A DNA stretch of 20,326 nucleotides from Hypsibius dujardini (GCA_001579985.1 LRSR01009927.1:1-20326), one strand, 5' to 3'; counted from the stretch's first letter, positions 1-9,655 are shown. Numbers and translations: made by a program. Notes: a model not told the origin generated them from the letters alone.

Positions 1-150
1 CAGACACACAGACACACAGACACACAGACACACAGACAGACAGACAGACAGACACACAGACAGACACACAGACACACAGACAGACAGACAGACACACAGA
101 CACACAGACACACAAGTAGACAGACGGACAGACAGACATAGAGTCAGTCC
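1..150. repeat. CAGA/CACA microsatellite
   Basis: This is an imperfect tandem array of cagacaca and cagaca units, degrading into unique AT-rich sequence after about position 150. The same CAGA unit recurs as an array inside the second intron of the neighbouring minus-strand gene (1681-1760). No coding potential is visible. Bases 150-391 form the 3' flank of that gene and hold nothing else I recognise. Confidence 0.95.
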
Positions 151-391
151 GTTATACATACAGGCAAACAATCATAGGAATAGGTAGAGCAATCAGACAG
201 AAATAGAATTACACAAGCAGACACCTAGATAGACAAGATATTTTGCTGCGGAGCCACTCAATTGCATACCACTTTATGTATATTACGACAGCACTTCTCA
301 AGCCATCATGACATCGTTAACGCCCATAAAAAAGGAAAAATTAACAAGCATCTACAAACTGGAGTTAAAAGCATGGCAGTGTTCGGTATTG

Positions 392-1681
392 CTAATGCGA
401 GGCAACAACAACAGGCTGACCACTTGCAACTGCACTGTTAACCACCGCCTGGTCGGCCTTCCTGTTCGCGTCATGGATTGCATGTCCGGCGAGAGCTCCA
501 ACTCCTACGACAATAAACACCCATATCAAAATCCCAACTCTGATTCAGTCAAAGAATGGAACAGAAAGAACGCGGAAGGCGGGGGGTGAAAGAGACTGAG
601 TGAAAGAGGGAAAATACTGTATAGTATTTTCGCGTTAGACAGGGACAGCGTACGAGCTGTGGAACGTTTAATCAGCCACGCGGCGCTCGTGCTGTGTGCA
701 CACTGCCGTCCACACGTTCCACCCCAGTGCGACTGTCCCTGTCTAATGCGGAATTACAGTAACAAACCTGCTCCAACAGCTGCTCCAATTGGTCCAGCGA
801 CGACGCCTCCAGCCACGCCGCCTGCAGCCGCTCCAGTCAACGTTCCCGGTCCCTCACGCTTCACTCTCGGTGCGCTGTTGGCAGCTGCAGCGTTGGCGTT
901 GGCTTGATCCGCCTTCTTGTTAGCGTCATGGATGGAGTGTCCAGCAACAGCTCCAACACCTTTGCAAATAAAAAAAAAGTTAATCTAGGGATACTTAAGA
1001 TTTAATTTGATATTTCCATCTTACTTTGAATAAAATAATTAAGAAAGCAAAGATAATGCTTGTATTTGGTGAAAGTAAAAGTATCTAAGGTAAGTATTGA
1101 AATTCACGTACCGGCTCCGACAGCGGCTCCCAAGGGTCCAGCAGCGAGTCCACCTGCAAACGATAAATACTTTTGTTTCACGATAAATACATTTTTCTTT
1201 TCACGAAACGAAAACAGGAACGTCACTTTTGTCTCATGGAATATTTTCTTTCATCATACACATAAAATAATAATAAAATAATAATTTATATTAAAAAGAT
1301 TAGTATTAACAATTAACAATTTAAATTCGTTAAGTGAATCAGATAATTATTTTACGAACAAAATAAAAAGAGTTGCATTATTTTGTATTAATTGCAATTT
1401 TGAATCATTTTCAACTGAATGACAATAAAAATGCGCGCACTCACCGACAGCCGCTCCTCCTGCTGCTCCGGTCAGAGTTCCAGGTCCCTCACGTCTGACT
1501 CGAACATTACCAGCGGGAACAATGACCTCCGTTTTGGGGTGGTTATGCTTATGCAGCTCGTGCCCAGCAATTCCTCCCAAAACTGCGCCTCCGATAGCAC
1601 CGATTGGACCTCCTGCTAATCCACCAGCGACTGCACCAGCTATATAACAAAGGAAATGGTAAACGGGCAGTTAAGACAATC

Positions 1682-1734
<53 letters not shown>

Positions 1735-2424
1735 GGCAGGCAGGCACGCAAGCAGGCAGACAGATGGCGAACCTAGAGCGCCTGTCTTTTTGCCAACTCC
1801 CTCACGCTTGACACGAACTTCCTCCTGAGCGAAGGCTTGTTGACCGGCCTGGGCATTGGCTTGGTCAGCGTGTTTGTTGGCTTTGTGGATTTCATGACCA
1901 GCAAGACCTCCGGCTGCCGCACCGGCCAGGGCTCCGGTCTTTCCGCCAACCGCTCCGCCGCCAAGAGCTCCGAGTACCGCGCCAGTTTTCGTGCCGCGCT
2001 TCTCCCGTTGAACCTCCACCGGCAGGCAAGCTGTAGAGTAGTACGAGTTAACAATAAATATATCAGTCGTGGAAAAATATTTTATAAGAAATCCAATATC
2101 GTTTATACAATCATTTTCTCATTGTCCGAGTGATTAGGTTTCATGATGTAAGATTTAATTGATGATTAAATTTAAAGCTTTAAAAGAATTAATTTGATAT
2201 CAAACATTTATATAAAATAATTACTTATTCATGAATTACCAAAACTGCTTAATGCGATGCGATTTTGCATCTCTTTTCCATTTCTCAATTCACATACTTA
2301 ATTAATTTTAATGTGAGTAATGATTTAGAAGGGAATTTACTTAATGAAAATGAGAATAAAGACACTTGCCAGCTGACAGGATGAATAGCGCTAAAACGCT
2401 TACGCAGATCCGAAGAAAGGCCAT
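392..2424 (-). CDS. Secreted glycine-zipper polyprotein precursor, six exons
   Basis: Exons by eye: 2370-2424, 1773-2030, 1445-1639, 1112-1153, 768-959 and 392-504. They total 855 nt, giving 284 residues plus a TAG stop. Every intron is phase 1 and the frame stays open throughout. Residues 1-18 (MAFLRICVSVLALFILSA) are a signal peptide. Four glycine/alanine-rich repeats of 56-66 residues follow, at about 31-90, 95-150, 155-214 and 219-284. Each is preceded by a furin-type site: REKR, RVKR, RVRR, RVKR. Each repeat has G-x3-G small-residue spacing, then an invariant G-H-x-(I/L)-H motif; three of the four continue with AN and ADQA. This resembles glycine-zipper membrane-inserting peptides, but I recognise no named family. 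Exon 1 ends at a GC donor; the nearest GT would put the next exon in the wrong frame. A function such as a pore, matrix or antimicrobial peptide is inference. Confidence 0.8.
1681..1760. repeat. CAGA microsatellite in intron 2 of the glycine-zipper gene
   Basis: About twelve cagacaga units fade into caggcagg and cacgcaagc. The array lies entirely within the 133-nt intron 1640-1772, between the exons for repeats 1 and 2. Open frames reported across it, with long runs of C-L-S-V or T-D-R-Q, are repeat translations and not protein. Confidence 0.95.
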
Positions 2425-2533
2425 TTTTGCTTGGATAAATAATACTACGAGTCAATATATTTCTAATACTGCAATGAAGATGTGAAAAAAAAGTAAGAAT
2501 TTTGTACGAGTCGGAAGAAGAGTTGTCCGGCTC

Positions 2534-2743
2534 TTTTTATATGCCTGACATGGGAGAAAAATGGTTCAAGTGAAAGTGAAATTGGGGAGATCTTAAGGTC
2601 GATTTCATACCGCTCATTTCTCCATACTCTCTTGTCTGTATGTGGTGTGTGGGTCGAGTACACAGACAACAAAGATGGGAATCTTCGTTGTTAGTGGACG
2701 AACGCCTTCTCCTCTGGCTCAGTCAGAGCGGTGGAATTTCCCC
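2534..2743 (-). promoter_or_regulatory. Promoter of the glycine-zipper gene: TATA box and kappa-B-like site
   Basis: On the minus strand, TATAAAAA occupies 2541-2534, about 110 bp before the ATG at 2424. A GGGAAATTCC site, which fits the NF-kappa-B consensus GGGRNWYYCC exactly, occupies 2742-2733. Both elements sit at nearly the same spacing (192 versus 194 bp) in the paralogous promoter at 8624-8836. Sequence between and around them is also clearly conserved between the two loci (about 2369-2817 against 8442-8914). The TATA call is strong. The kappa-B call rests on consensus match and conservation, not on binding data. Confidence 0.6.
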
Positions 2744-2817
2744 AAACACTTGCACGCGTATTTGTTTTACCTTTGGACAGTGACCGGTTTTTACCGCGTC
2801 CAGCTGCGTGCATTGTA

Positions 2818-3067
2818 CAGTAAGTGAGTGACAGGGAAAAGCTGAATGGAAGGTCCGAGCGATGGGCAAAAAGGGCGGGGCAGGGGCGAAAGGGGCGGGG
2901 CAGGGGGTTAGTTGAACGCAATCAACTAATCAACCAGTGACTTTAAAACGATTTAAAGTGACCACAAAACAAGCGGTGCATTTACTGATTGTCTTTATCT
3001 AACCCCTTGCCCCGCCCTCATTGCCCATCGCTTGGACCCTCATTCAACTTTTTCCTGTCGCTTACTG
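2818..3067. mobile_element. MITE, Tc1/mariner-like, 250 bp with long terminal inverted repeats
   Basis: The left arm, about 2818-2910, begins CAGTAAG. The right arm, about 2999-3067, ends CTTACTG and is its reverse complement over roughly 70 bp, apart from a GC-rich stretch of about 20 bp duplicated in the left arm. Both ends are flanked by TA (2816-2817 and 3068-3069), the target duplication of Tc1/mariner elements. There is no internal ORF, so it is non-autonomous. It lies about 75 bp upstream of the kappa-B-like site and is absent at the paralogous position near 8910. Confidence 0.85.
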
Positions 3068-3349
3068 TACTATCAGGCAGCCAAGACAGAATTTGCAAAC
3101 TGTGTCCCGAACGCGAGGATAGAGAATTAGCGATGACAAAACTAAAGTAAATATATATATATATATATATATCAACCTAAAACAAAAAATATTATCAAGA
3201 GGTATATTTTATTATATTATATTAGTAGTCGATGTTGTTCCACCATAATTCTTATCTATCGATGGAATTTTTCTACTGTTTTTTGCCATGTTCTAGCTCA
3301 CAGGTTATTTCAAACAGCTTCACTTTTGTCGCCTGAGCCTGAACGAATT
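3068..3349. other. AT-rich intergenic sequence with a TA dinucleotide run
   Basis: A pure TA run lies at about 3150-3172. The rest is AT-rich with no gene, exon or repeat family that I can support. Confidence 0.6.
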
Positions 3350-4245
3350 GGGCATTAACATAATTTTTTGTTTTACTTACCAAAAATTAAAAATAATTCA
3401 GTTGTAGATTTTTTAGGCTTCAATTTTGCCGAAATGGACTGACTAATTTTCTTTGTTGCCCTATTTGTCAAATAAATCTTAAATAACTAACCCGTTTATT
3501 TCAATTATTTCATTATTCAATGAATAATTGAAAACGAATTACTGGGTCGATGCTCTTAGAAATATAATTAAATACAGGGTATGCCGAAGAATTTATATTC
3601 GGTTTTGATTAAAATATTGGACCGATAAAGCGACAAAACAAAGATAGAAATCGTCGATCTACTTTTATTGATACTTTTCACGATGTCACTGCAACAGAAC
3701 TCGGATTCATGAAAGACAATTTAAGGATTCTCACTAGCAATATTAAATTACGTGGGAGTCCAGGACGTCTAGTAGACGCTTCCTCCCGACAATGAGATGC
3801 CACCCAAGTTTTTCCCCGCATTTCCTTGAGGGCAGACAACTCGTTTGCCTCCTCCATTCAACGAAAGCATTAGGCATTTCCAGTGTTAGATCTACCAACC
3901 GGAAGTTGGGTAGTTAACAAGTTTATTAGACTGAAAGTAGAGATAGATGGAGAGTTAAACTGGAAGAAAAGAGAAAGTACAACGCCTAAAACTAGTAAAA
4001 AATATGATTATATAGTAAAGTGTTAACTATAGAAAAGATAAATAGCACATACATCACAATTACAACTAATTAGCTGTCGCAGCAGAATAAGGTTAATAAA
4101 GTAGATAGACTTACTAAATAAGGTACTAAGGCTTCAAATAGCTGTAATGATTGGATATAAGGACTTGTTGGGCGTGGCCCGACATCAGTATCTGAAGAAA
4201 ATGATCGGACCAATAATTAGCCGACATTATGTTTCAGTACCTGTA
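3350..4245 (-). pseudogene. Decayed third copy of the YWTD-EGF gene (copy C)
   Basis: About 3350-3640 matches the 3' flank of gene B (about 16040-16320). About 3650-3883 matches gene B exons 6-7 and the intron between them. 4185-4240 matches the gene B intron after 16857. The terminal EGF exon is missing: the 3' flank joins directly to the middle of exon 7, showing an internal deletion. The exon 6 remnant has a one-base deletion near its start, a resulting early TAA, and a TAG where genes A and B have the Trp of a YW blade motif. A solo LTR (3884-4184) splits the copy. It cannot encode a working propeller and is a third member of a tandem array. Confidence 0.8.
3884..4184. mobile_element. Solo LTR (301 bp) inserted in copy C
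   Basis: The segment starts TGTTAG and ends GACA. It interrupts sequence that is contiguous in paralogues A and B, right after the ttccag that ends the exon homology. The flanks CCAG (3880-3883) and TCAG (4185-4188) look like a 4-bp target duplication with one mismatch. Start, end, an internal tattagactgaa stretch and length resemble the segment at 19451-19780. There is no internal retroelement coding region, so this is a solo LTR. Confidence 0.7.
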
Positions 4246-5100
4246 AGCTCGTGCACAGCACCAACTCAACACTGACAGCATGGTCTCAATACCATCGCTT
4301 CCAATACTTCATTTATCGTCGTATCCGCGGCCCAGCGAATCAAGTCCAGGGACCTCATTCGCGAAGCGCACGAGAAAAGCCAAGTTTGTTTATAAGCTAC
4401 CAGCCAACAATTCAGTCGGCTGAATACCTTTCAACGCATTAACGTTTTTTGTTCCACGTCCCATAGCACTCTTTGTGCACATACGTTTGAAAAGTAAAAG
4501 TTTGAGAATTTTTTCAGAATACCTGATTTTGAACGGGGTTTTATTATCTTGTATCAGATTGCCTGTCTTTCTTGTATGAGATGTTTGTCCTGTTCTGAAA
4601 TTATTTCTATTAAAGTGTTCTTTCACAATTCTACGTGCCAAGACAATTACACTTTCGCTGAAGGACCGTTTGTCGGCCGCGCAACTTGTAGGCATACCCT
4701 GTATCGACGTACCACGTGTTCACTAGAACCATATGTCATACATAGCACGGTCGGTGTACGAAATTTCCTCCGATATTATTTGTGAGTCTCAATTTTTGTG
4801 AGTCTCAATTGGCCCTCAAAATTTTCTCTAGAACCGATTGCCCTTCTCATCAGTTATAATATTAGAGCATTTCGTCCCAGATGACTCGGACTATTCAATT
4901 TTACTGTTTAGTTTCACATTTTTAATTCTGTTTTTCTCCTATGTTGTAATTAATCGCTTGTTTGGCTTTATTTATGCAATATCATTTTTACACATGCACT
5001 CTATTTTTTGTGGATTATTTAGTCAAGTTGTTGCAATGTGTGTCAGCACTATTCGTAATTTGATCTAATACCGGTAGTGCGATGTACCTATGATTTGACC
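4246..5100. other. Intergenic region, no supported gene
   Basis: Short open frames occur on both strands (for example minus 4390-4695), but none shows a recognisable domain or paired splice signals. A near-tandem duplication of tgagtctcaattt lies near 4783-4810. The stretch from about 5075 onward grades into the 3' flank of gene A, which resembles that of gene B. I see nothing else. Confidence 0.5.
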
Positions 5101-5204
5101 GATTCCGATTAAACTGTTAGACCGACAAAACAAACAAAACAGGCAGTACTAAAAATGTGCGACAGAAATTTGTCCAAAAGATCAAGAAAGAACTGCGAAA
5201 GATG

Positions 5205-8200
5205 TTATGAAAAGCAGGATGGATTTTCGTCAGGGCAGACACAATTCTTGTTATTTCCCGGGAGAGGCAGACAGATGAAAGGACATCCTCCGTTGGAAAC
5301 CGCGCACGCATTGCTCACTAAAACAAAAATGGTCACGATAATGTGAACTGAGGTAACTTTTTTGAGTGGGTTTAATTGGACGCACAATTTGGGCACTGTT
5401 CTGGAAGAAATACAATTCCATATAAGTATCCACTCCGTCCGGCTGGAAGGGAATGTTGCTTCATTGTCGATCCATTTTTGGTGATACTATTCACAATTTC
5501 ACTGCAAACAGAACGCAGATTAAGGAAAGATCATTCCAGAATTCTCGGTAGCCAAAATGAGTTACACTGGATAGCCAGACGACCAATACACGCGTTCTTC
5601 CGACAATGAGATGCCATAAGAGTGTTTCCCCGCGTTTCCTTGAGCGGAAACAATTCGTTTGCCACCTCCATTTAGCGAAATACATTCGATATTTCCAGTA
5701 TCTGCAAAACATTATCGGATTATTAACTGCAGATATTTTGGTTTAATAAATTTGATTATTTCACGTCGTAGCGGATGTCGCTTTATTTTGATATTTTGAT
5801 TTCGTGTGCAAATGTCAGCTATGACGGACGAACATTTCATCGGTCGGTTGTTGTCTGTTGCAAGGACAGATGCGGACATAGACATATCGAAAAAGATGGT
5901 AAAGTGCACGATAAAGACTTAAGTTCATGTTTCTTTAACCACGTCAGCTTACTGTGGTCTGCCCAGTAAAGATCGTTTGCTTCGTAATCCAAAGCCAGAG
6001 AAATGGCGTGGACTCCATAGACCAAGACTCGATGATTACTTCCATCCATTGAGGCAGTCTCAATTGTTGTTCCTAAGTGTGACCAGTAGATTGAACTGCA
6101 AATGCATAAAGTAATTAAGAGAGAGGCAAAAAAGTCTTTCTTGCAAATCATTCTTCGGACAAGACAGCAAGAAATTTAAGGTAACATTTTCATCAGTTCC
6201 TGTTTCTTTAGATTACAATGACGAACTGTTTTAGCGGTAGTTTCAAATTTACAATAATTCTCTTGACATCACGGCTGTTTTTTGTTATATTTTTGAGGCC
6301 CCTTCATTTTTTACTTTCGGATGTTGTGCACATCAGCAAGATTACTATAGGTGAACTTCAACCTACTGAGGTGAGATTCGAATTTCCTCCAGATTCAATT
6401 TTTTTTGAATACTGTTCGAGGTTGAATCTGTCCGACAGTTATCAAAAGAAGCATAAACTTTAGAGAACTCGATCAGTTGTTGTATTCTCTTCTTCAAGAG
6501 ACAGTTTCATGCCCCTAAAAGTGCACTCTGCGCGTGCATGCACCGTATATTTGGACCGGTGTGTGACCCGGGGGGGAGGAGTTTAGTTGCATCTTGAGTT
6601 GGGAGAATACTGTACTTTGGCAATATAAATCGCAATCATTGACTGCAAAAGCAATCGGTGCATGACAATTGCTAAAACCATTATCAAGATCTTCTGGTCA
6701 ACGCGCAGAAAATTAATTTAAAGTATTACTGCAATTATTATCGCTCAGTTGAAAGTCAACAGCTTCAATAACTTACGCGCGGGAAGGATGCACGGCAAGT
6801 CCTGAACGGTAGTCGATTCCCCTTTGCGAAATAATAGTTTTGTGTCCAGCCTCCAGGTGACTCATCTTTGCTACAAGAATGGCGCTGCCTTGACCCCAAA
6901 ATATATTTCCGGACACAAAGTCCACGGCCAATTCTGGATGTATTCCAGCTGGAAATGCAAATCAATGTCATAATCAGCATCGCTCATCGGGAAATGCCAC
7001 CAAACGACGCTCTTTGTCATCACGATGTATTTTACCTTTAGTGACGACGAGATGATTGTCTGAACCATCATACCGAGAACGTCTGATTCCCGTTTGTCTA
7101 TTTGTCCAGTAGAGATGATGGTTAACGCAATCCACTGCAACTTCGCGATTTTCTTCTCCAGAAATGTTTGAAAGTTCTCTTGTCTCGTCGACATCTTCGC
7201 TAGGCAATTTCCAAAGCGACGCTCCTTGCGCAAAAACCAGAAATCCTCCTCGATTTCTCCTAATATTCGCATCTCTTTCACGTGGCGTTTCCACTTTAAA
7301 AACATCCATCAACGCTTTCTCGTCCGAAATATTGGTAAATTTCCTTCTTGCTGAAGACTCCAGTAAGGTCAACCGCGATTCGAATTGGGAAAGATTTCTC
7401 GCCAAATCCAAAACCATTTCCTTCAAGTTCGCCAGATTTGTGTTCGCCGTTGATTCGAACCGGGAAATATTTTCCCCATGACCAGCAAATTTTTGCCGTG
7501 CCGTATCAGATCGCAAAAGATTACCGGGTATTTCCGAGAGCTGGTCTGAAATATTTAGGCTTTGCAAACCATTTGGGTAAAGAATAGATGGGGATTTGAC
7601 ACCCTAATACGTTTGATTGTTTTATCACATACTCAATATCGTGGCACCAGAAAATCATCATTTCTGGTTTCTTCGTGAACGGGGGTAGTGAACCGCGGTT
7701 TAGGTCGCAGCAATAATTTTATCGACCTTGATAATCTGATTTTCGAAAAAATTTAATCCACGGTTAGTTAGGTAATAATTTGCTGAGCCTTTTCTTTAAG
7801 TAATCACTCAGCTTCTTCCTAAAGTAAAATACATAAATAAAGTAAAATATTACTAAATTCACATTAGTAATACTTTATGTAATACTTATATATTTAACTC
7901 TTGTATATTGTCGACAGAAAATAGATTCCTATATGTTAAGCAAAATGATTCTGATAGACTGATAAAGTACATATCGCATATATAAAGTTGGGTATGTTTT
8001 ATTAGCTGAACATCGTGTTTGGAGATAAAAAAACTACTTCGATTTCATTCTCAAATTAAAGATTTAATCAAAAAATGAGTCAAGAAAAACGCGACCATTA
8101 TGGCATTATTTTAGTTTTTAAAAACGATGCAATATAAAGATAAATTTCAAATAATTCAAATAAAAGGAATTTTAAAAAACATGCAATTTGATGAATGGAT

Positions 8201-8497
8201 GTTTCCTTTTGACCGGCGATAGTAGTTTCAGTATCTTGATAGAATGAACATAGTAAAGACTATGTTTTATTTGGATACAGTAAAGTATTAAAATCAAATG
8301 TACCGGATCCGACTGCGGCTCCCAGCGGTCCTGCAGCGATCCCACCTGCAAACGATAAATACTTTCTCGTTTCACAATGCGATCTCAAAGAGCAATACTT
8401 TAGCCTCGTGGCGCACTAGACACTACATGATTGACTGCATACCAGCTGACAGGATGAATAGCGCTAGAACGCTGATGCAGATCCGAAGAAAGAACAT
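5205..8497 (-). CDS. Gene A: secreted coiled-coil, six-bladed YWTD propeller and EGF protein
   Basis: Exons by eye: 8443-8497, 8304-8345, 7036-7545, 6777-6948, 5953-6095, 5566-5701, 5386-5501 and 5205-5317. They total 1287 nt (428 residues plus TAA) with consistent phases. Residues 1-18 are a signal peptide nearly identical to that of the glycine-zipper gene. Residues 19-32 are a glycine-zipper mini-exon (IAAGPLGAAVG). About 33-125 is a heptad-rich coiled coil with N-glycosylation sequons. About 133-390 is an LDL-receptor-class B propeller with blade motifs LYWTN, IFWGQ, IYWSH, LYWAD, VYWSS and LYGIV. The end is a six-cysteine EGF (NACAVSNGGC onward). Exons from 7036 down are firmly matched by gene B. 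Linking the two 5' exons to 7545 across a 758-nt intron rests on phase, strand and promoter only. Receptor or ligand-binding function is inferred from the family; no transmembrane segment is seen. Confidence 0.75.
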
Positions 8498-8623
8498 TTT
8501 GCTAGGATATGTGATGATAAACAGAAATATCTAAATAGTACGAGTTACTCAAATTATAACACTGTAATGGAAATGTGAAAAAAAGAAGGAATTTTGTACA
8601 AATCGCTATGAGAGATGTCCCGC

Positions 8624-8836
8624 TTTTTATATATCTGACATGAGAGAAAAATGGTTTACGCAGAAGAAAGTGATCCACTATCATAGAGATTTTAAGGACT
8701 ATTTCATACCGCTTCATTTCTCCATACGATCTGTATGTACTGTCTGAGTCGAGTGCACAGACAACATAGATGGGAATCTTCATTTGCAGTGGAGAAGGCG
8801 TACTCCTCTGGCCCAATTAAAGTGGTGGAATTTCCC
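8624..8836 (-). promoter_or_regulatory. Promoter of gene A, paralogous to the glycine-zipper promoter
   Basis: TATATAAAAA lies on the minus strand at 8633-8624, about 130 bp before the ATG at 8497. GGGAAATTCC (NF-kappa-B consensus) is at 8836-8827, 194 bp above the TATA box. The stretch 8442-8914 aligns by eye with 2369-2817, including the signal-peptide exon. This shows that promoter and first exon were duplicated together. Confidence 0.6.
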
Positions 8837-8914
8837 CAAACATTTCTGCGCGTATTTGTTGTCCCTTTGGGCAGTGACCGGTTTTAACCGCGTCCAGCTG
8901 CGTGCATGTACTGC

Positions 8915-9450
8915 ACCTTTGGCCACAAAAATCGGGACGCTCAATTTTCCAAAAAGCAATTTGTTACCACAAGGCCGCAGGTTATAAAGGAAGTGCTTTG
9001 ATTCGATGCGGAAATAGTTGGCCACAAGACCACATGTACAATCTGCAGTACATGAAATGCTGCACACTGCACACTTCCGGTTAGCTGTGATTTATTTCAG
9101 CTTTTTCTGATCCTCCGTCTCGCCAGGTTGTTTTTTAATCCTTTCAACGTCAGGTCAATTTTCTCAATTGCCGGACATCGGAAATCAGTGCCGAAATTGG
9201 AGACGCGAAGAAGACATCCTCCATCTTCTTCTATATTTTTTTGGTGGTGTTGTGATTTCTTTTCGTCTCCAGTTCGAAGAAAATAAAGTTAACCTATTTC
9301 GGAATTGGAGCGTACCCGGTGGAGTACAAATTAACATAGTTAGCTGCGCTTGATGTATTGACTCGGTTGATTGCACGTTAAATTCAGCATTGTATGCCAC
9401 GCTTGATTGATGTATCAGCTTCATTTCATTAACTTTTTTAGTTTTTCTTC
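8915..9450. other. Intergenic region with an imperfect inverted repeat
   Basis: Segments at about 9193-9215 and 9256-9278 share an inverted GGAGACG-centred match and could fold back. Open frames on both strands here (9168-9353 plus, 9185-9424 minus) overlap the repeat and show no domain. Nothing else is supported. Confidence 0.4.
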
Positions 9451-9452
9451 AG

Positions 9453-9551
9453 CGGACACGCCATTCGGACAGGTGAAGACTGGGAAGGTTCCGGCATGGC
9501 TGTCACCACGCAGCATCAACCCCATGGCCATATCGAGAGCGGTTAGTTGAG
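9453..9551 (+). other. Candidate plus-strand exon of an unrecognised gene
   Basis: A strong acceptor (a long pyrimidine tract ending cttcag) precedes 9453, and a perfect donor (gag|gtgagt) follows 9551. The 99-nt segment is GC-richer than its surroundings. All three plus frames contain a stop: the first early, the other two only in the last 12 bases. It could therefore be a terminal coding exon with an intron in the 3' UTR, a non-coding RNA exon, or a relic. The minus strand has a 45-residue open frame but weak splice signals. I do not recognise either peptide. Confidence 0.3.
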
Positions 9552-9607
9552 GTGAGTACGCTTTCCAAATTAAGGAAGGGAAATTATGGTTTGAAATGAA
9601 AGTTTAA

Positions 9608-9655
9608 CCTCATCAATCAATCAATTTATCAATGTATTGTGTGCAGTTGTATATT
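9608..9655. repeat. TCAA-repeat element, copy 1
   Basis: A short run of tcaa units is followed by a roughly 25-bp block (tttat..a.gtattgtgtgca) that recurs almost identically at about 19925-19970. Two dispersed copies joined to a tetranucleotide repeat suggest tails of a retroposon family. The flanking sequence up to 9930 is AT-rich with no gene that I can support. Confidence 0.55.

Noticed and set aside
1-150. CRISPR-like regular repeat
   Set aside because: The units are directly adjacent tetra- and octanucleotides with no unique spacers; it is a eukaryotic microsatellite.
1549-1772. C-L-S-V-rich minus-strand ORF tail across the CAGA repeat
   Set aside because: It is translation of a microsatellite inside a spliced intron.
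4390-4695. Minus-strand 101-residue ORF
   Set aside because: There is no domain, no splice support and no paralogous copy; composition is compatible with chance.
3572-4706. Inverted pair of tacagggtatgcc at about 3572-3584 and 4690-4706, resembling transposon ends
   Set aside because: The similarity stops after 13 bases, and the first copy lies in sequence that aligns with the gene B 3' flank, so an element end there is unlikely.
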